Shown here: positions 9,061 to 17,611 of the stretch, piece after piece
How positions within the stretch are numbered: the stretch's first letter is position 1
How the letters are laid out: every line of letters begins with the position of its first letter
From: Roseibium suaedae
GTDB lineage: Bacteria; Pseudomonadota; Alphaproteobacteria; Rhizobiales; Stappiaceae
Assembly: GCF_900142725.1 (NCBI RefSeq)
Contig: NZ_FRBW01000008.1
Coordinates: 1-64,000, forward strand
Length of the DNA stretch: 64,000 nt
Direction: 5' to 3'
Position numbers and translations under genes: made by a program
The notes under the pieces: generated by a model
What the model was told of the DNA's origin: nothing
Seen by the model: only the letters and a program-made list of their open reading frames with translations
Database searches by the model: none

Positions 9061-10353
9061 CTATCCGAGGGTGAGAGACGGAAAGAACAGAGCGATCTGA
9101 GGGAATGCGATCAGCAAGAGCATGAACGCGACAATGATGCCGAAGAATGGCAGAACACCCATGATAACGTCTTCGACCTTTACCTTGTCCGACGAACTTG
9201 CCACCACGAAGAGAATGACCCCAAGTGGCGGTGTAAGCTGCCCAAGTTCCACCAGGATCACCACGAAAACACCAAACCAGACAGGATCGACGTTCAAGGC
9301 CATCAGGGCGGGAAAAATGACGGGAACGATGATCGCAATCATTCCCAGCCCCTCCATGAAGCAGCCGAGGATGGCGAAGGTGACCATGATGATCAGCAGA
9401 AAGGTCACGCGGGACACATTGGCCGAAGCCAATGCCGACACCAGACTTTCTCCGACGCCGGACAAGGCTGTGGCATAGGCGAAGATCATGGACGTGAAGA
9501 CGACGAAGAGGATGTTGCCGCTCATCGATGCGGTCCGGCCTAGAGCCTCGGAAATCAGCCTGAAGCTCAATTTCCGGTAGAGGCCGGTGATTGCGATGGC
9601 CCCGACCACTCCAACGGCGCCCGCTTCGGTCGGCGTTGCAAATCCACCGTAGATGCTGCCAAGAACGATCAAAATCAGAATAAGAAACGGCAGAATGTCG
9701 AGGAGCGCGGCGCCAAGTTCGCGCGGTGTAGCGCGCCTTTGATCCCTGGGGGCAAGGCCGGGGCTCATAAGCACCCGCACAGCAATGAACGACATATAGA
9801 ACAAGGCGAGCAATATCCCCGGGATCAAACCTGCCGCGAAAAGCCGGGCAATCGAAGTCTCGGTGAAAGTGGCGTAGATGATCATTGTGATCGAGGGCGG
9901 GATGAGAATCCCTAGCGTGCCGCCGGCGGCAAGAGACCCGGCAACAATCCGTTTGTCATAGCCCCGCGCAGACAGTTCCGGCAATGCCACGGTCGACATG
10001 GCTGCAGCCGTTGGTGCGCTGCCTCCGGAAATCGCCGCGAAAATGCCGCTTCCTGCAATGTTGGTATGTAGCAAGCCCCCCGGCAGGCGGCGAACGAAGG
10101 GAGCCACACCGTTGTAAAGCCTGGTCGAAAGGCCGGAGCCCAGCAGGATTTCGGCCATCAGAACGAAGAGCGGGATTGCCGCAAGCGTGAAGCTGTTTGC
10201 TGCCCCCCAGCTCACAATTCCGAGTGCCTTCCAGCCGGCAAAGCCTTTCAGGAGCCAGATATAAAAAAGCCCCGCGCCAGCGACGGCAAATTGAACCCAC
10301 ATTCCCCCGAGGATCAGACCGATCAAGAGGCCGAATGCCAGAATTGCGTCCAT
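9061..10353 (-). CDS. TRAP transporter large permease DctM
   Basis: Complete 430-residue DctM-type permease, the usual length, with about a dozen hydrophobic helices. Motifs include AIPLFVLMAEILLGSG, GGSAPTAAAMSTVALPEL, AAGGTLGILIPPSITMIIY and ATPTEAGAVGVVG. It has the same architecture as the partial DctM at the left edge but a clearly different sequence, so the window holds two independent TRAP systems. It lies 6 bases after dctQ. Confidence 0.95.
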   Translation of the reverse strand: MDAILAFGLLIGLILGGMWVQFAVAGAGLFYIWLLKGFAGWKALGIVSWGAANSFTLAAIPLFVLMAEILLGSGLSTRLYNGVAPFVRRLPGGLLHTNIAGSGIFAAISGGSAPTAAAMSTVALPELSARGYDKRIVAGSLAAGGTLGILIPPSITMIIYATFTETSIARLFAAGLIPGILLALFYMSFIAVRVLMSPGLAPRDQRRATPRELGAALLDILPFLILILIVLGSIYGGFATPTEAGAVGVVGAIAITGLYRKLSFRLISEALGRTASMSGNILFVVFTSMIFAYATALSGVGESLVSALASANVSRVTFLLIIMVTFAILGCFMEGLGMIAIIVPVIFPALMALNVDPVWFGVFVVILVELGQLTPPLGVILFVVASSSDKVKVEDVIMGVLPFFGIIVAFMLLLIAFPQIALFFPSLTLG

Positions 10354-10359
10354 CTGATC

Positions 10360-10872
10360 CTACCTCTTGAACCTGTCGAAGGTCAGCAGGAGCTGCTCGA
10401 CCAGAAATACGCCGATCAATGCGAAGCCTGCCGGCATCAGCAATTGCGGGATCCAGAGCGGCGTCCGCAATACGGTCGCCGCGAATTTTCCGCGCGAGAG
10501 AGAACTCAGCATGAGGTCGTTCGTCTTGACCATCAGAGCCAGGCAAATGACGAGAGCACCAAGGGCGAACCCCCGCATGATCCAGGCCGCGGCGGACTTC
10601 GGGAGCCTGTCGAACAAGAACTGGACCTGGAACAATGTGCCGCCGCGAAGCGCGAGTGCCGCGCCGAAGAACGTCAGCATCACCACGCAATAGCCTGTGA
10701 CTTCTTCGGCAAAGCCAAGCGAGTGATTGAAGGCACTTCGAAGAAACGCCTCCCCGCAAACAAGGATGACCAGAAAGGCGAGCACAGCAGCCGTGGCGGC
10801 TTTTGCCACCACGGCGATGCCGTCGAACACCGCACCGGCCGATTTTGACCTGACTGCCGAGTTCGGTTCCAT
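10360..10872 (-). CDS. TRAP transporter small permease DctQ
   Basis: Small TRAP subunit of about 170 residues with four hydrophobic segments (FDGIAVVAKAATAAVLAFLV, then ones near residues 55, 90 and 130). The ATG at 10872 was chosen; GGGAA precedes it and it sits one base after the DctP stop. A TTG at 10884 would add four residues and overlap dctP. It belongs with the flanking DctP and DctM genes. Confidence 0.87.
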   Translation of the reverse strand: MEPNSAVRSKSAGAVFDGIAVVAKAATAAVLAFLVILVCGEAFLRSAFNHSLGFAEEVTGYCVVMLTFFGAALALRGGTLFQVQFLFDRLPKSAAAWIMRGFALGALVICLALMVKTNDLMLSSLSRGKFAATVLRTPLWIPQLLMPAGFALIGVFLVEQLLLTFDRFKR

Positions 10873-10873
10873 C

Positions 10874-11848
10874 TTATTTCCCAATCGCGGTTCGAACGGT
10901 CTTCAGGGCTTCTTCATATTCCGGACCGTTTTCCTTCGCCCAGGCTTCCCAGAAGGGCGCAAGTTTCTCGCGCGCCGCCGCCATGTCACCGTCAGCAGCA
11001 TCAACAAGTGTCATGCCAGCAGCCGCCTGAGATTTCATTTCAACGGCCTCGTCAGCAGTGAAGGCAATAGTGGTTTCCGGCCCCTCCTCGGCCACGATCT
11101 TGCGCAGGATCTCCTGATCCTTCTCGCTCAAAGCTGCAAAGGAATCCGAATTGGCAATGATCATGGAGTTCCCGTAATTGACGGGGAAACGGTAGTTGAA
11201 GGGCAGGAACTCGTGCCAATTCTTGGCTCCGCCTGCACTTGCCGTCAGAACGCCCTCGATAACGCCACGCTCCAGTGCAGTGGGCACTTCACTACCCGAA
11301 AGTGTGATCGGCGCACCGCCAAACTCCTCGACAAACCTGCCCTGTTCTGGCGAAGTCACGCGGATCTTATGCCCCTTCAGGTCAGCCAGGTTTTTCATTT
11401 CGAAGGTGGTGAAGATCGTCTGCTCAGGATACCGGTAGCCGCCAAGCAGGACGACTCCCTGATCGGCAAAGGCCTTGTCTAGGATCGGTTCCAGCGCCTC
11501 CGAGGCTTTGGCCCATTCATCATCATTTTCGATCAGCATGGGCAGGTTCAGCACACGGGCGATCGGTACGCTGCCAGAGAAGAAGAAATCTGCGGCAAAG
11601 TCGACAATGCCATCCCCAACCGCCTGCGTGATATCGGAAGACGCGATCTGAAGCGTCTTGCCGAGATGCAACTCGATCTTCAGCTCGCCGCTCGTTTCGT
11701 TCTCGACACGCTCCACAATGCGGTTCATCCCCTTGACCGCTGACGTGGTCGATACCGCTGAGTAAGTATAGCCAGTCCAATCCGTAGCATGGGCAACCGT
11801 CACAGATGCGGCCACGGCAGCAATGGCGCCGAGCATAGTAATCTTCAT
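10874..11848 (-). CDS. TRAP transporter substrate-binding protein DctP
   Basis: Periplasmic receptor of the second TRAP system, 324 residues, with a signal peptide MKITMLGAIAAVAASVTVAHA. The DctP fold is visible in SGELKIELHLGKTLQI, in FEMKNLADLKGHKIRVTSP (the conserved arginine region) and in ERGVIEGVLTASAGGAKN. It follows a TctC-type receptor of a different transporter class, which is unusual within one operon. Ligand unknown. Confidence 0.92.
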   Translation of the reverse strand: MKITMLGAIAAVAASVTVAHATDWTGYTYSAVSTTSAVKGMNRIVERVENETSGELKIELHLGKTLQIASSDITQAVGDGIVDFAADFFFSGSVPIARVLNLPMLIENDDEWAKASEALEPILDKAFADQGVVLLGGYRYPEQTIFTTFEMKNLADLKGHKIRVTSPEQGRFVEEFGGAPITLSGSEVPTALERGVIEGVLTASAGGAKNWHEFLPFNYRFPVNYGNSMIIANSDSFAALSEKDQEILRKIVAEEGPETTIAFTADEAVEMKSQAAAGMTLVDAADGDMAAAREKLAPFWEAWAKENGPEYEEALKTVRTAIGK

Positions 11849-11908
11849 AATTTTTCCTCCAGCTGAATCAATTGGTATGAGGCTGAGTGCCGGCTTTGCG
11901 GCCTGCCA

Positions 11909-12853
11909 TTATTTCCAGGGCGTCTTCTCCCAGAGCGCGCCCACAATGTTGTCCTGCGACTTTGCGATATCCCTGAATGTTTCCCCGTCGGCAAAGGCGA
12001 TGGGGTTACCCTGCCCTGCCATCGTCTTCTGAAACTCTTCATTCTTGTTCACGGCAATCAGCGCGTCTTGCAGCACCCCGGAAACCTCTGAACTCATGCC
12101 GGCTGGCCCCACAATGCCGCGCAAGGACGACATGTTGACGTTGTAGCCGAGCTCTTTTGCCGTTGGCACGTCCGGCCGGAAGGACGAGCGCTCCTCGGAG
12201 AGAACAGCAAGAACTCTGAGCTCATTCTTGAATTCTGTCGTCTGGCTGAGCGCCATTGTGCCTGCGGCCACGTGCCCGCCAAGCAGAGCCGTCCGGGCCA
12301 TCGCGGCGCCCTTGAAAGGAACCAGCGTGAACTCGGCGCCGGATGCATCTGCCATCATGTTGGCCGCGAAGTGATCGTTGCCGCCAAGAGAGGACAATCC
12401 GAAAGTGATCGAGCCGGGATTTTCCTTGGCCGATGCCAGCAGTTCGTCCAGCGTCTTGAACTGCGACGATTGACTCACAACGACCGTATTGGGATCGTCT
12501 ACGAAGTTCGCCAAATAAGTGAAACTTTCAGCATTGTAGTCCGCCTTGCGATCCTTCGTGAGCGCCAGGGCAGCAGGTAAATTGAATGTGCCTAGTGTGT
12601 AGCCGTCCGGCGCCGCATGGGCCACTTCGGTGAAACCGATCTGGCCACCAGCTCCCGGCATGTTCTTGACGATGACCGACGCCCCGTTTCCAAGCTCCTT
12701 TTCCAGAAACTTGGCAACGGTCCGGGCCATCACGTCAGTGCCTCCGCCCGCAGAATAGCCCACAATGATCTCAATGGGCTTTTCCGGAAATTCCGCCAAA
12801 GCGGGTACTGCGGAAAGCGCTGTGATTGCGAGCGCCGCAAGTATGTGTTTCAT
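11909..12853 (-). CDS. TctC/Bug-family periplasmic binding protein (copy 1)
   Basis: Bug-family receptor, 314 residues, with signal peptide MKHILAALAITALSAVPALA and the family signature FPEKPIEIIVGYSAGGGTD, followed by NMPGAGGQIG. These proteins serve TctAB permeases for tri- and dicarboxylates or related ligands. It is a paralogue of the TctC at 15941: both share the APDGYTLGTFNLP stretch and a C-terminus ending in a Trp-Thr-Pro-Trp-type motif. It lies between the amidohydrolase and the TRAP receptor. Two receptors for one TctAB pair could widen ligand range (inference). Confidence 0.92.
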   Translation of the reverse strand: MKHILAALAITALSAVPALAEFPEKPIEIIVGYSAGGGTDVMARTVAKFLEKELGNGASVIVKNMPGAGGQIGFTEVAHAAPDGYTLGTFNLPAALALTKDRKADYNAESFTYLANFVDDPNTVVVSQSSQFKTLDELLASAKENPGSITFGLSSLGGNDHFAANMMADASGAEFTLVPFKGAAMARTALLGGHVAAGTMALSQTTEFKNELRVLAVLSEERSSFRPDVPTAKELGYNVNMSSLRGIVGPAGMSSEVSGVLQDALIAVNKNEEFQKTMAGQGNPIAFADGETFRDIAKSQDNIVGALWEKTPWK

Positions 12854-12867
12854 GACTTAGTCCTCCC

Positions 12868-13893
12868 TCAGTCATTTACGAAAATCTGATCGTCTATGCG
12901 GTAGGTGCGAGCAGCAGTCCGCCAAAAAAGGTCGTCGCGCTCACTCTGATCAAAGTCAGCCGACAGCCGCTTGAAGGCGTTCCAGAGCGTGCGGTAGGCA
13001 AACTGACCCTTGTCGACCGGGAAATTGCTCTCGAACATTGCGCGCTGTGGTCCGAAGCACTCGAGGCATGCAGAAAAATAGGGTGCCCAGTCCGAAGCGA
13101 GCACGGATGACTGTGGCGGTACCGGCGCATCTGCATAGCGGTAGCCCATGACCGACAAACCAAAGCCGCCGATCTTGAGTCGCGTATTGGAAAGACTGGC
13201 CAGGCGTTGCAATGCCTTGCGCCACTCCTCGAAAGCCGCGGGGCTGCGTCGATCATAAGGACCAACGCTCAAGGGACCTCCGCAGTGATCGACAATGATC
13301 GACAACTCCGGCAAGGCTTTGGCTAGAGCAAATACCTCGTCGAGCTGGCTCTGATAGGCCCAGACATCTAGGCTAAGGCCATATTCCGCGACGACCCGTG
13401 CGCCTTCAAAGAAGGCGGAGCTGCGCAGCAAGCCATCGGGCGGCGGTGTTGGGTTGGACCTCACCGCCGGATGGGAGTGAAAAGCTGTAGTATTGCGGAT
13501 GCCCCGCACCAATCCACCGCTGGCATCCATGAGAGCGTCGAGAACCGGCCGAATGCCCTCCCCGAGCTGCAAATCGGCAAATGCTACAATGGCGGCCGGG
13601 AAGTTTGGCTGGTTTCCGCACCAGTTCAGAACGGTTTCCACTTCCCCCAGGGGCTGCAGAGCGGCTGGCAAATCCGCCCTGTAACCCGTCCGGCATTGGA
13701 CAAAAACACTCGCCCTTACGTCATGGCCGGATGCGAGGTCGTCATGCAACTCTTCAGCACGGTAACGGCCTTCGGACCGGTCCCAAAGATGATGATGAGC
13801 ATCGAGGATCACCTGTTCAGGTGCCAAGACCTCCTCGCTAACCATGGCAAGCCAGTCTTCACGAACCGGAAAATGGGGCGAGCCTCCAGCCAT
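12868..13893 (-). CDS. COG3618-type amidohydrolase (lactonase-like)
   Basis: TIM-barrel metal hydrolase of 341 residues. The first strand carries DAHHHLWD, the HxH metal motif. Later come a His in SIIVDHCGGPL and Asn/Asp residues in MFESNFPVDKG near the C-terminus. COG3618 proteins include 2-pyrone-4,6-dicarboxylate lactonase and several sugar-lactone hydrolases. It is flanked by TctA and TctC genes and shares the operon with an RraA-like aldolase and an SMP-30 lactonase. A role in hydrolysing an imported lactone is likely; the specific lactone is not. Confidence 0.85.
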   Translation of the reverse strand: MAGGSPHFPVREDWLAMVSEEVLAPEQVILDAHHHLWDRSEGRYRAEELHDDLASGHDVRASVFVQCRTGYRADLPAALQPLGEVETVLNWCGNQPNFPAAIVAFADLQLGEGIRPVLDALMDASGGLVRGIRNTTAFHSHPAVRSNPTPPPDGLLRSSAFFEGARVVAEYGLSLDVWAYQSQLDEVFALAKALPELSIIVDHCGGPLSVGPYDRRSPAAFEEWRKALQRLASLSNTRLKIGGFGLSVMGYRYADAPVPPQSSVLASDWAPYFSACLECFGPQRAMFESNFPVDKGQFAYRTLWNAFKRLSADFDQSERDDLFWRTAARTYRIDDQIFVND

Positions 13894-13896
13894 GAC

Positions 13897-15405
13897 TCAG
13901 TTTCCTTCCGCCGTCTTGCCATCCTTGGAAAGAAGGCGCTTGATCATCGGACCAACGATGACGGCGACGGTCAGCGCCACAATCACCAAGCTTGTGACGT
14001 TGGCGAATAGGATCGACCAGTCACCACGCCCGATACGGAGCGCAAGTCTCAGATTCTCTTCAGCAAAACCCCCAAGAATGAGGCCGAGAACCACCGGTGG
14101 CAGCGGGAACTTCAGCTTGTCCATCACGTAGCCGATCGCGCCGAACAGGAGCATCAGGTACACATCGAACATGCGTCCGTGGATGGAATAGACGCCGATC
14201 AACATCAGCACGATGATCACGGATCCAAGCAAAGGGCGGGGCAGATTAAGCAACCGCGCGAAGCTGTTGGTTGCGAGCGATCCGCCAAGGAGTACCAAAA
14301 GGATTGCCCCAAACAGGAACTGCCACATGAAGCCGAATACAATGTCCGGGTTCTCGCGGAAAAGCATGGGGCCGGGCTGAAGGCCGTGGATCAACAACCC
14401 GCCAAGCATCACCGCCGCGACAGCTGTTCCTGGAATGCCAAGGGTGAGCGCAGGAATGAGCGCGGAAGCCGTATCGGCATTGTTCGCCGTCTCGGCTGCT
14501 GCAACACCTTCTGGTTCGCCATTGCCCCAGGTGTCAGGCGTGCGGCTGGCGCGTCGAGCCTCGTTATAGGACATGAATGCTGCCATAGAGCCGCCCGCGC
14601 CGGGCAGAATGCCGATCCAGATACCGATGATGGATGAGCGAATCCAAGTCTTCCAGAAGCGCTTCATCCTGGGAAGAGCACGCCAGATCGGTTCTGTCCC
14701 AAGCTTGCTGCCATTGACCCCGTCGGTCTTGAGCGGCACTTCCAGCAGGTCGATCACTGGCGGCAAGGCATAGAGCCCGACAAGCAGAATGACGATGTTG
14801 ATGCCATCCAGCATCTCGAGCTGCCCGAATGTGAACCGGTCATTGCCGAAAATCGGATCGGAGCCTATCACCGAGACGAAGACGCCAAAACAGGCGCTGA
14901 TGAGACCTTTTACCGGATTGCCTCCCAACAGAAAGATGATGCTGGCAAGTCCGAAAATGGCCACCCAAAACACTTCCGAAGGCCCAAAAAGCAATGTGAC
15001 CCTCGAGAGTGGCGGAGCGAGCACCATCAGCGCAATAGCACTGGCAATCCCGCCAATTGAAGACGAGACAACCGCAACCTGCAGCGCGAACCCGCCCTGC
15101 CCCTTCTGTGCCATCGGATACCCGTCAAAGGTCGTGGCAACGGCCGCTGGAGTTCCCGGAATGCGCAGCAGAACGGCAGGAATGGCTCCGCCATACATCG
15201 CACCGTTGTAGATACCGGCCATCAACCCAAGTGCGACGAGAGGCGACATTCCGAAGGTAAAGGGAACCAAAACAGAAATTGCCATAGTTGCGCTAAGACC
15301 AGGCATAGCACCGACCACAATACCGGCAACGACGCCGACGATCACCGCCATGAAATTGGCAAAGGTGAGAACTTCGGGAAGGGCGTGAAGGAGTTCAGAA
15401 TACAT
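13897..15405 (-). CDS. Tripartite tricarboxylate transporter TctA
   Basis: Large membrane subunit of a TTT transporter, 502 residues from MYSELLHALPEV. Family landmarks are the two glycine-proline-rich loops GAMPGLSATMAISVLVPFTF and GILPGAGGSMAAFMSYNEAR, with YNGAMYGGAIPAVLLRIPG and ALTLGIPGTAVAAVMLGGLL. A longer reading from 15492 would add 29 serine- and arginine-rich residues that do not fit the family and would run into tctB. The Tct genes of this operon run B, A in transcription order. Confidence 0.94.
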   Translation of the reverse strand: MYSELLHALPEVLTFANFMAVIVGVVAGIVVGAMPGLSATMAISVLVPFTFGMSPLVALGLMAGIYNGAMYGGAIPAVLLRIPGTPAAVATTFDGYPMAQKGQGGFALQVAVVSSSIGGIASAIALMVLAPPLSRVTLLFGPSEVFWVAIFGLASIIFLLGGNPVKGLISACFGVFVSVIGSDPIFGNDRFTFGQLEMLDGINIVILLVGLYALPPVIDLLEVPLKTDGVNGSKLGTEPIWRALPRMKRFWKTWIRSSIIGIWIGILPGAGGSMAAFMSYNEARRASRTPDTWGNGEPEGVAAAETANNADTASALIPALTLGIPGTAVAAVMLGGLLIHGLQPGPMLFRENPDIVFGFMWQFLFGAILLVLLGGSLATNSFARLLNLPRPLLGSVIIVLMLIGVYSIHGRMFDVYLMLLFGAIGYVMDKLKFPLPPVVLGLILGGFAEENLRLALRIGRGDWSILFANVTSLVIVALTVAVIVGPMIKRLLSKDGKTAEGN

Positions 15406-15412
15406 GATTTGA

Positions 15413-15874
15413 TCACCGTCCCAAGAGTAAGCCCGTAGGGAACTGCTGCGCCATCGCGTAGTCGAAGACCAGGTAGATGGCCCCAACCACAATGAGTGTG
15501 GCGGCAGCTAGTCCGAAGAAACTCCTGTATCCAAAGACATGGGCCACCAGCGGCACTGTGATGATGGTGGCCGGATAGAAGCCTATGAGCGACGTGGCTA
15601 CGACATATGCAATGACTAGCAGGAAGGCCCCGGCCACTCGCCCTGGTGCTTTGGTCATGGGTTTGCTGACATGCCCGGCAGCCGCCTTGCGTTGATCTGA
15701 GATCAGAAGAACCGTTGCCAGAACAATCAGGCCAATCAGCATGGCGACCGGCAGCAAAGCCGAGTTTGCTCTGAGCTCCAGAGCTGGGATCAGAAATGCG
15801 GCAGCGACTGCGATAATTCCGAGGGCCGTAAGCGTTTCTGGCCGCAGGAGGCGGGATGCGCGAGGTTCAACCAT
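15413..15874 (-). CDS. Tripartite tricarboxylate transporter TctB
   Basis: Small poorly conserved TTT membrane subunit, 153 residues, with four hydrophobic segments (near residues 15-30, 38-55, 80-100 and 115-135). Identity rests on size, topology and position directly upstream of tctA. It belongs to the same leftward operon. Confidence 0.85.
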   Translation of the reverse strand: MVEPRASRLLRPETLTALGIIAVAAAFLIPALELRANSALLPVAMLIGLIVLATVLLISDQRKAAAGHVSKPMTKAPGRVAGAFLLVIAYVVATSLIGFYPATIITVPLVAHVFGYRSFFGLAAATLIVVGAIYLVFDYAMAQQFPTGLLLGR

Positions 15875-15940
15875 CGAACCGGCTCCATATACGAGGCAAA
15901 GGATGACGTGCGGCGACTGAGCCGCACGCCGGACACATGA

Positions 15941-16897
15941 TCAGTTCCAGGGAGTGGTTTCCCAGACTTTCTTCGCCAAGTCGTAGATGTCTTTGGTCAT
16001 CGCCTTGAAATCATCACCGGTGACAACCTCCACGGGGTTGGCGGTATCCTTCATGGCCTTCAGGAAGTCCGGGTCGTCCTTCAGTTTGGAGAAGGCCATT
16101 TCGAGTTTGGATTTTGCATCATCGGGAAGGCCCGCAGGTGCAATGAAACCGCGCATCGCGCCGTTGACCAGATCAAGGCCCTGTTCCTTGAAAGTGGGAA
16201 GATCCGGTGCGAAATCGGAGCGCTTGTTAAGCGCAACACCCAATACGTTGAGCTGATCCCTAAATTTAGCAACCTCGGAAATATTTAGGATACCCATCGC
16301 AACGTGACCGCCCATCAAGGCCGTACGGGCTGGAGCCGACCCCTTGAAGGGAACAATGGTAAATTCGGTACCGATCAGATTCTGAAGCTTGATCAGGGCG
16401 AAATGATCATCCCCGCCAAGACTGGACATACCGACCGTGACCGAACCTGGATTGGCCTTTGCTTCCGCAATCAATTTGTCGAGCGTATCCAGACCGCTTG
16501 CCTTCGAGGTTACGATCACGTTCGGATCGTTCACGACGTTGGCGAGGTATGTAAAGCTGTCCAGATCATAGTCAGACTTGCGATCGATGGTCCGCGCCAT
16601 CATGCCCGGCAAGTTAAACGTACCAAGCGTGTAGCCATCCGGTGCCGCGTTGGCTGCCTGCGTCACTCCGATCTGACCGCTCGCTCCAGGCACGTTCTTG
16701 ATGACAACACTTGCGCCATCACCAAGATATTTCTCAATAAATGGTGCAACCGTTCGCGCCATGACATCGGTGCCGCCACCCGCGTCGAAACCAACGATGA
16801 CTTCAATCGGCTTGTCAGGATAATCTGCAGCCTCAGCCGCTCCGGCGGCCAGCAATACTGTTCCTGCGAGCACCGCCTTGCTGATAAATTTCAACAT
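15941..16897 (-). CDS. TctC/Bug-family periplasmic binding protein (copy 2)
   Basis: Bug-family receptor, 318 residues. The signal peptide starts MLKFISKAVLAGTVLL and the mature part begins near ADYPDKPIEVIVGFDAGG. It shares long similar stretches with the copy at 11909 (GGGTDVMARTVA, APDGYTLGTFNLP, LGGDDHFA versus LGGNDHFA), so the two are paralogues. This copy lies next to tctBA and is the more obvious partner of that permease. Confidence 0.93.
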   Translation of the reverse strand: MLKFISKAVLAGTVLLAAGAAEAADYPDKPIEVIVGFDAGGGTDVMARTVAPFIEKYLGDGASVVIKNVPGASGQIGVTQAANAAPDGYTLGTFNLPGMMARTIDRKSDYDLDSFTYLANVVNDPNVIVTSKASGLDTLDKLIAEAKANPGSVTVGMSSLGGDDHFALIKLQNLIGTEFTIVPFKGSAPARTALMGGHVAMGILNISEVAKFRDQLNVLGVALNKRSDFAPDLPTFKEQGLDLVNGAMRGFIAPAGLPDDAKSKLEMAFSKLKDDPDFLKAMKDTANPVEVVTGDDFKAMTKDIYDLAKKVWETTPWN

Positions 16898-16921
16898 ACT
16901 CTTCCTCCTCCAGTTGTTTGT

Positions 16922-17602
16922 TCAATTCTCGGGAAAGCAGCAACCGAGTTTCTTCAATGCAGCATCGACCCAACTTCGATCGTTTGTGCCTTCCGCGATT
17001 GCACGCATCTGCTTGGTTTCTGCGTCCTGTTTCGCCTGAGTCTTGGCGAGCGTCTCCTCGGCGTCGGCGAAGGGAATGCACAACACACCATCGCTATCGC
17101 CGATCATGATGTCGCCAGGCTCAACGACCATTCCATCAATTGCGATCGGCACGTTGATCTCGCCGGGGCCATCCTTGTAGGGCCCACGGTGGGTCACACC
17201 GGCCGCGAATGTCGGCAGATTGGTGTGCACAAAGGCATCCGCGTCACGGATGGCGCAGTTGAGAACAAAGCCTGACACGCCCTTCTTGACGGCATAGGCC
17301 AGCATCAGTTCGCCCATAAGGGCGTTGGTCAGATCACCCCCGGCATCGACGACGATCACATCACCCGGCACCGCCATATCAATGGCCTTGTGCAGCATGA
17401 GATTGTCGCCGGGCCGTGTTTTGACAGTCAGAGCGACACCTGCCATGCCCCCAGAAGCGTGCATCGGGCGCAGTGCGGGACCGGCGGCTGTCATGCGGGA
17501 CATGGCGTCCGAGACATTGGCTACTGGCAGCCTCGCAAAGGCATCAACCAGTTCCTTCGGGGCAGCTTTGGCGCGATTGTTGATACGGAATCCAATAGGC
17601 AT
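16922..17602 (-). CDS. RraA-like aldolase/decarboxylase
   Basis: RraA/HMG-aldolase family protein, 226 residues. The family core is visible: GDVIVVDAGGDLTNALMGE, then AVKKGVSGFVLNCAIRDADA, where the Arg-Asp pair is the usual substrate and metal site. Family members include 4-hydroxy-4-methyl-2-oxoglutarate/4-carboxy-4-hydroxy-2-oxoadipate aldolase. In this operon, with a COG3618 lactonase and transporters, a lyase acting on a hydroxy-oxo acid is more likely than the RNase E inhibitor role (inference). Confidence 0.88.
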   Translation of the reverse strand: MPIGFRINNRAKAAPKELVDAFARLPVANVSDAMSRMTAAGPALRPMHASGGMAGVALTVKTRPGDNLMLHKAIDMAVPGDVIVVDAGGDLTNALMGELMLAYAVKKGVSGFVLNCAIRDADAFVHTNLPTFAAGVTHRGPYKDGPGEINVPIAIDGMVVEPGDIMIGDSDGVLCIPFADAEETLAKTQAKQDAETKQMRAIAEGTNDRSWVDAALKKLGCCFPEN

Positions 17603-17611
17603 TTTCGTTCC

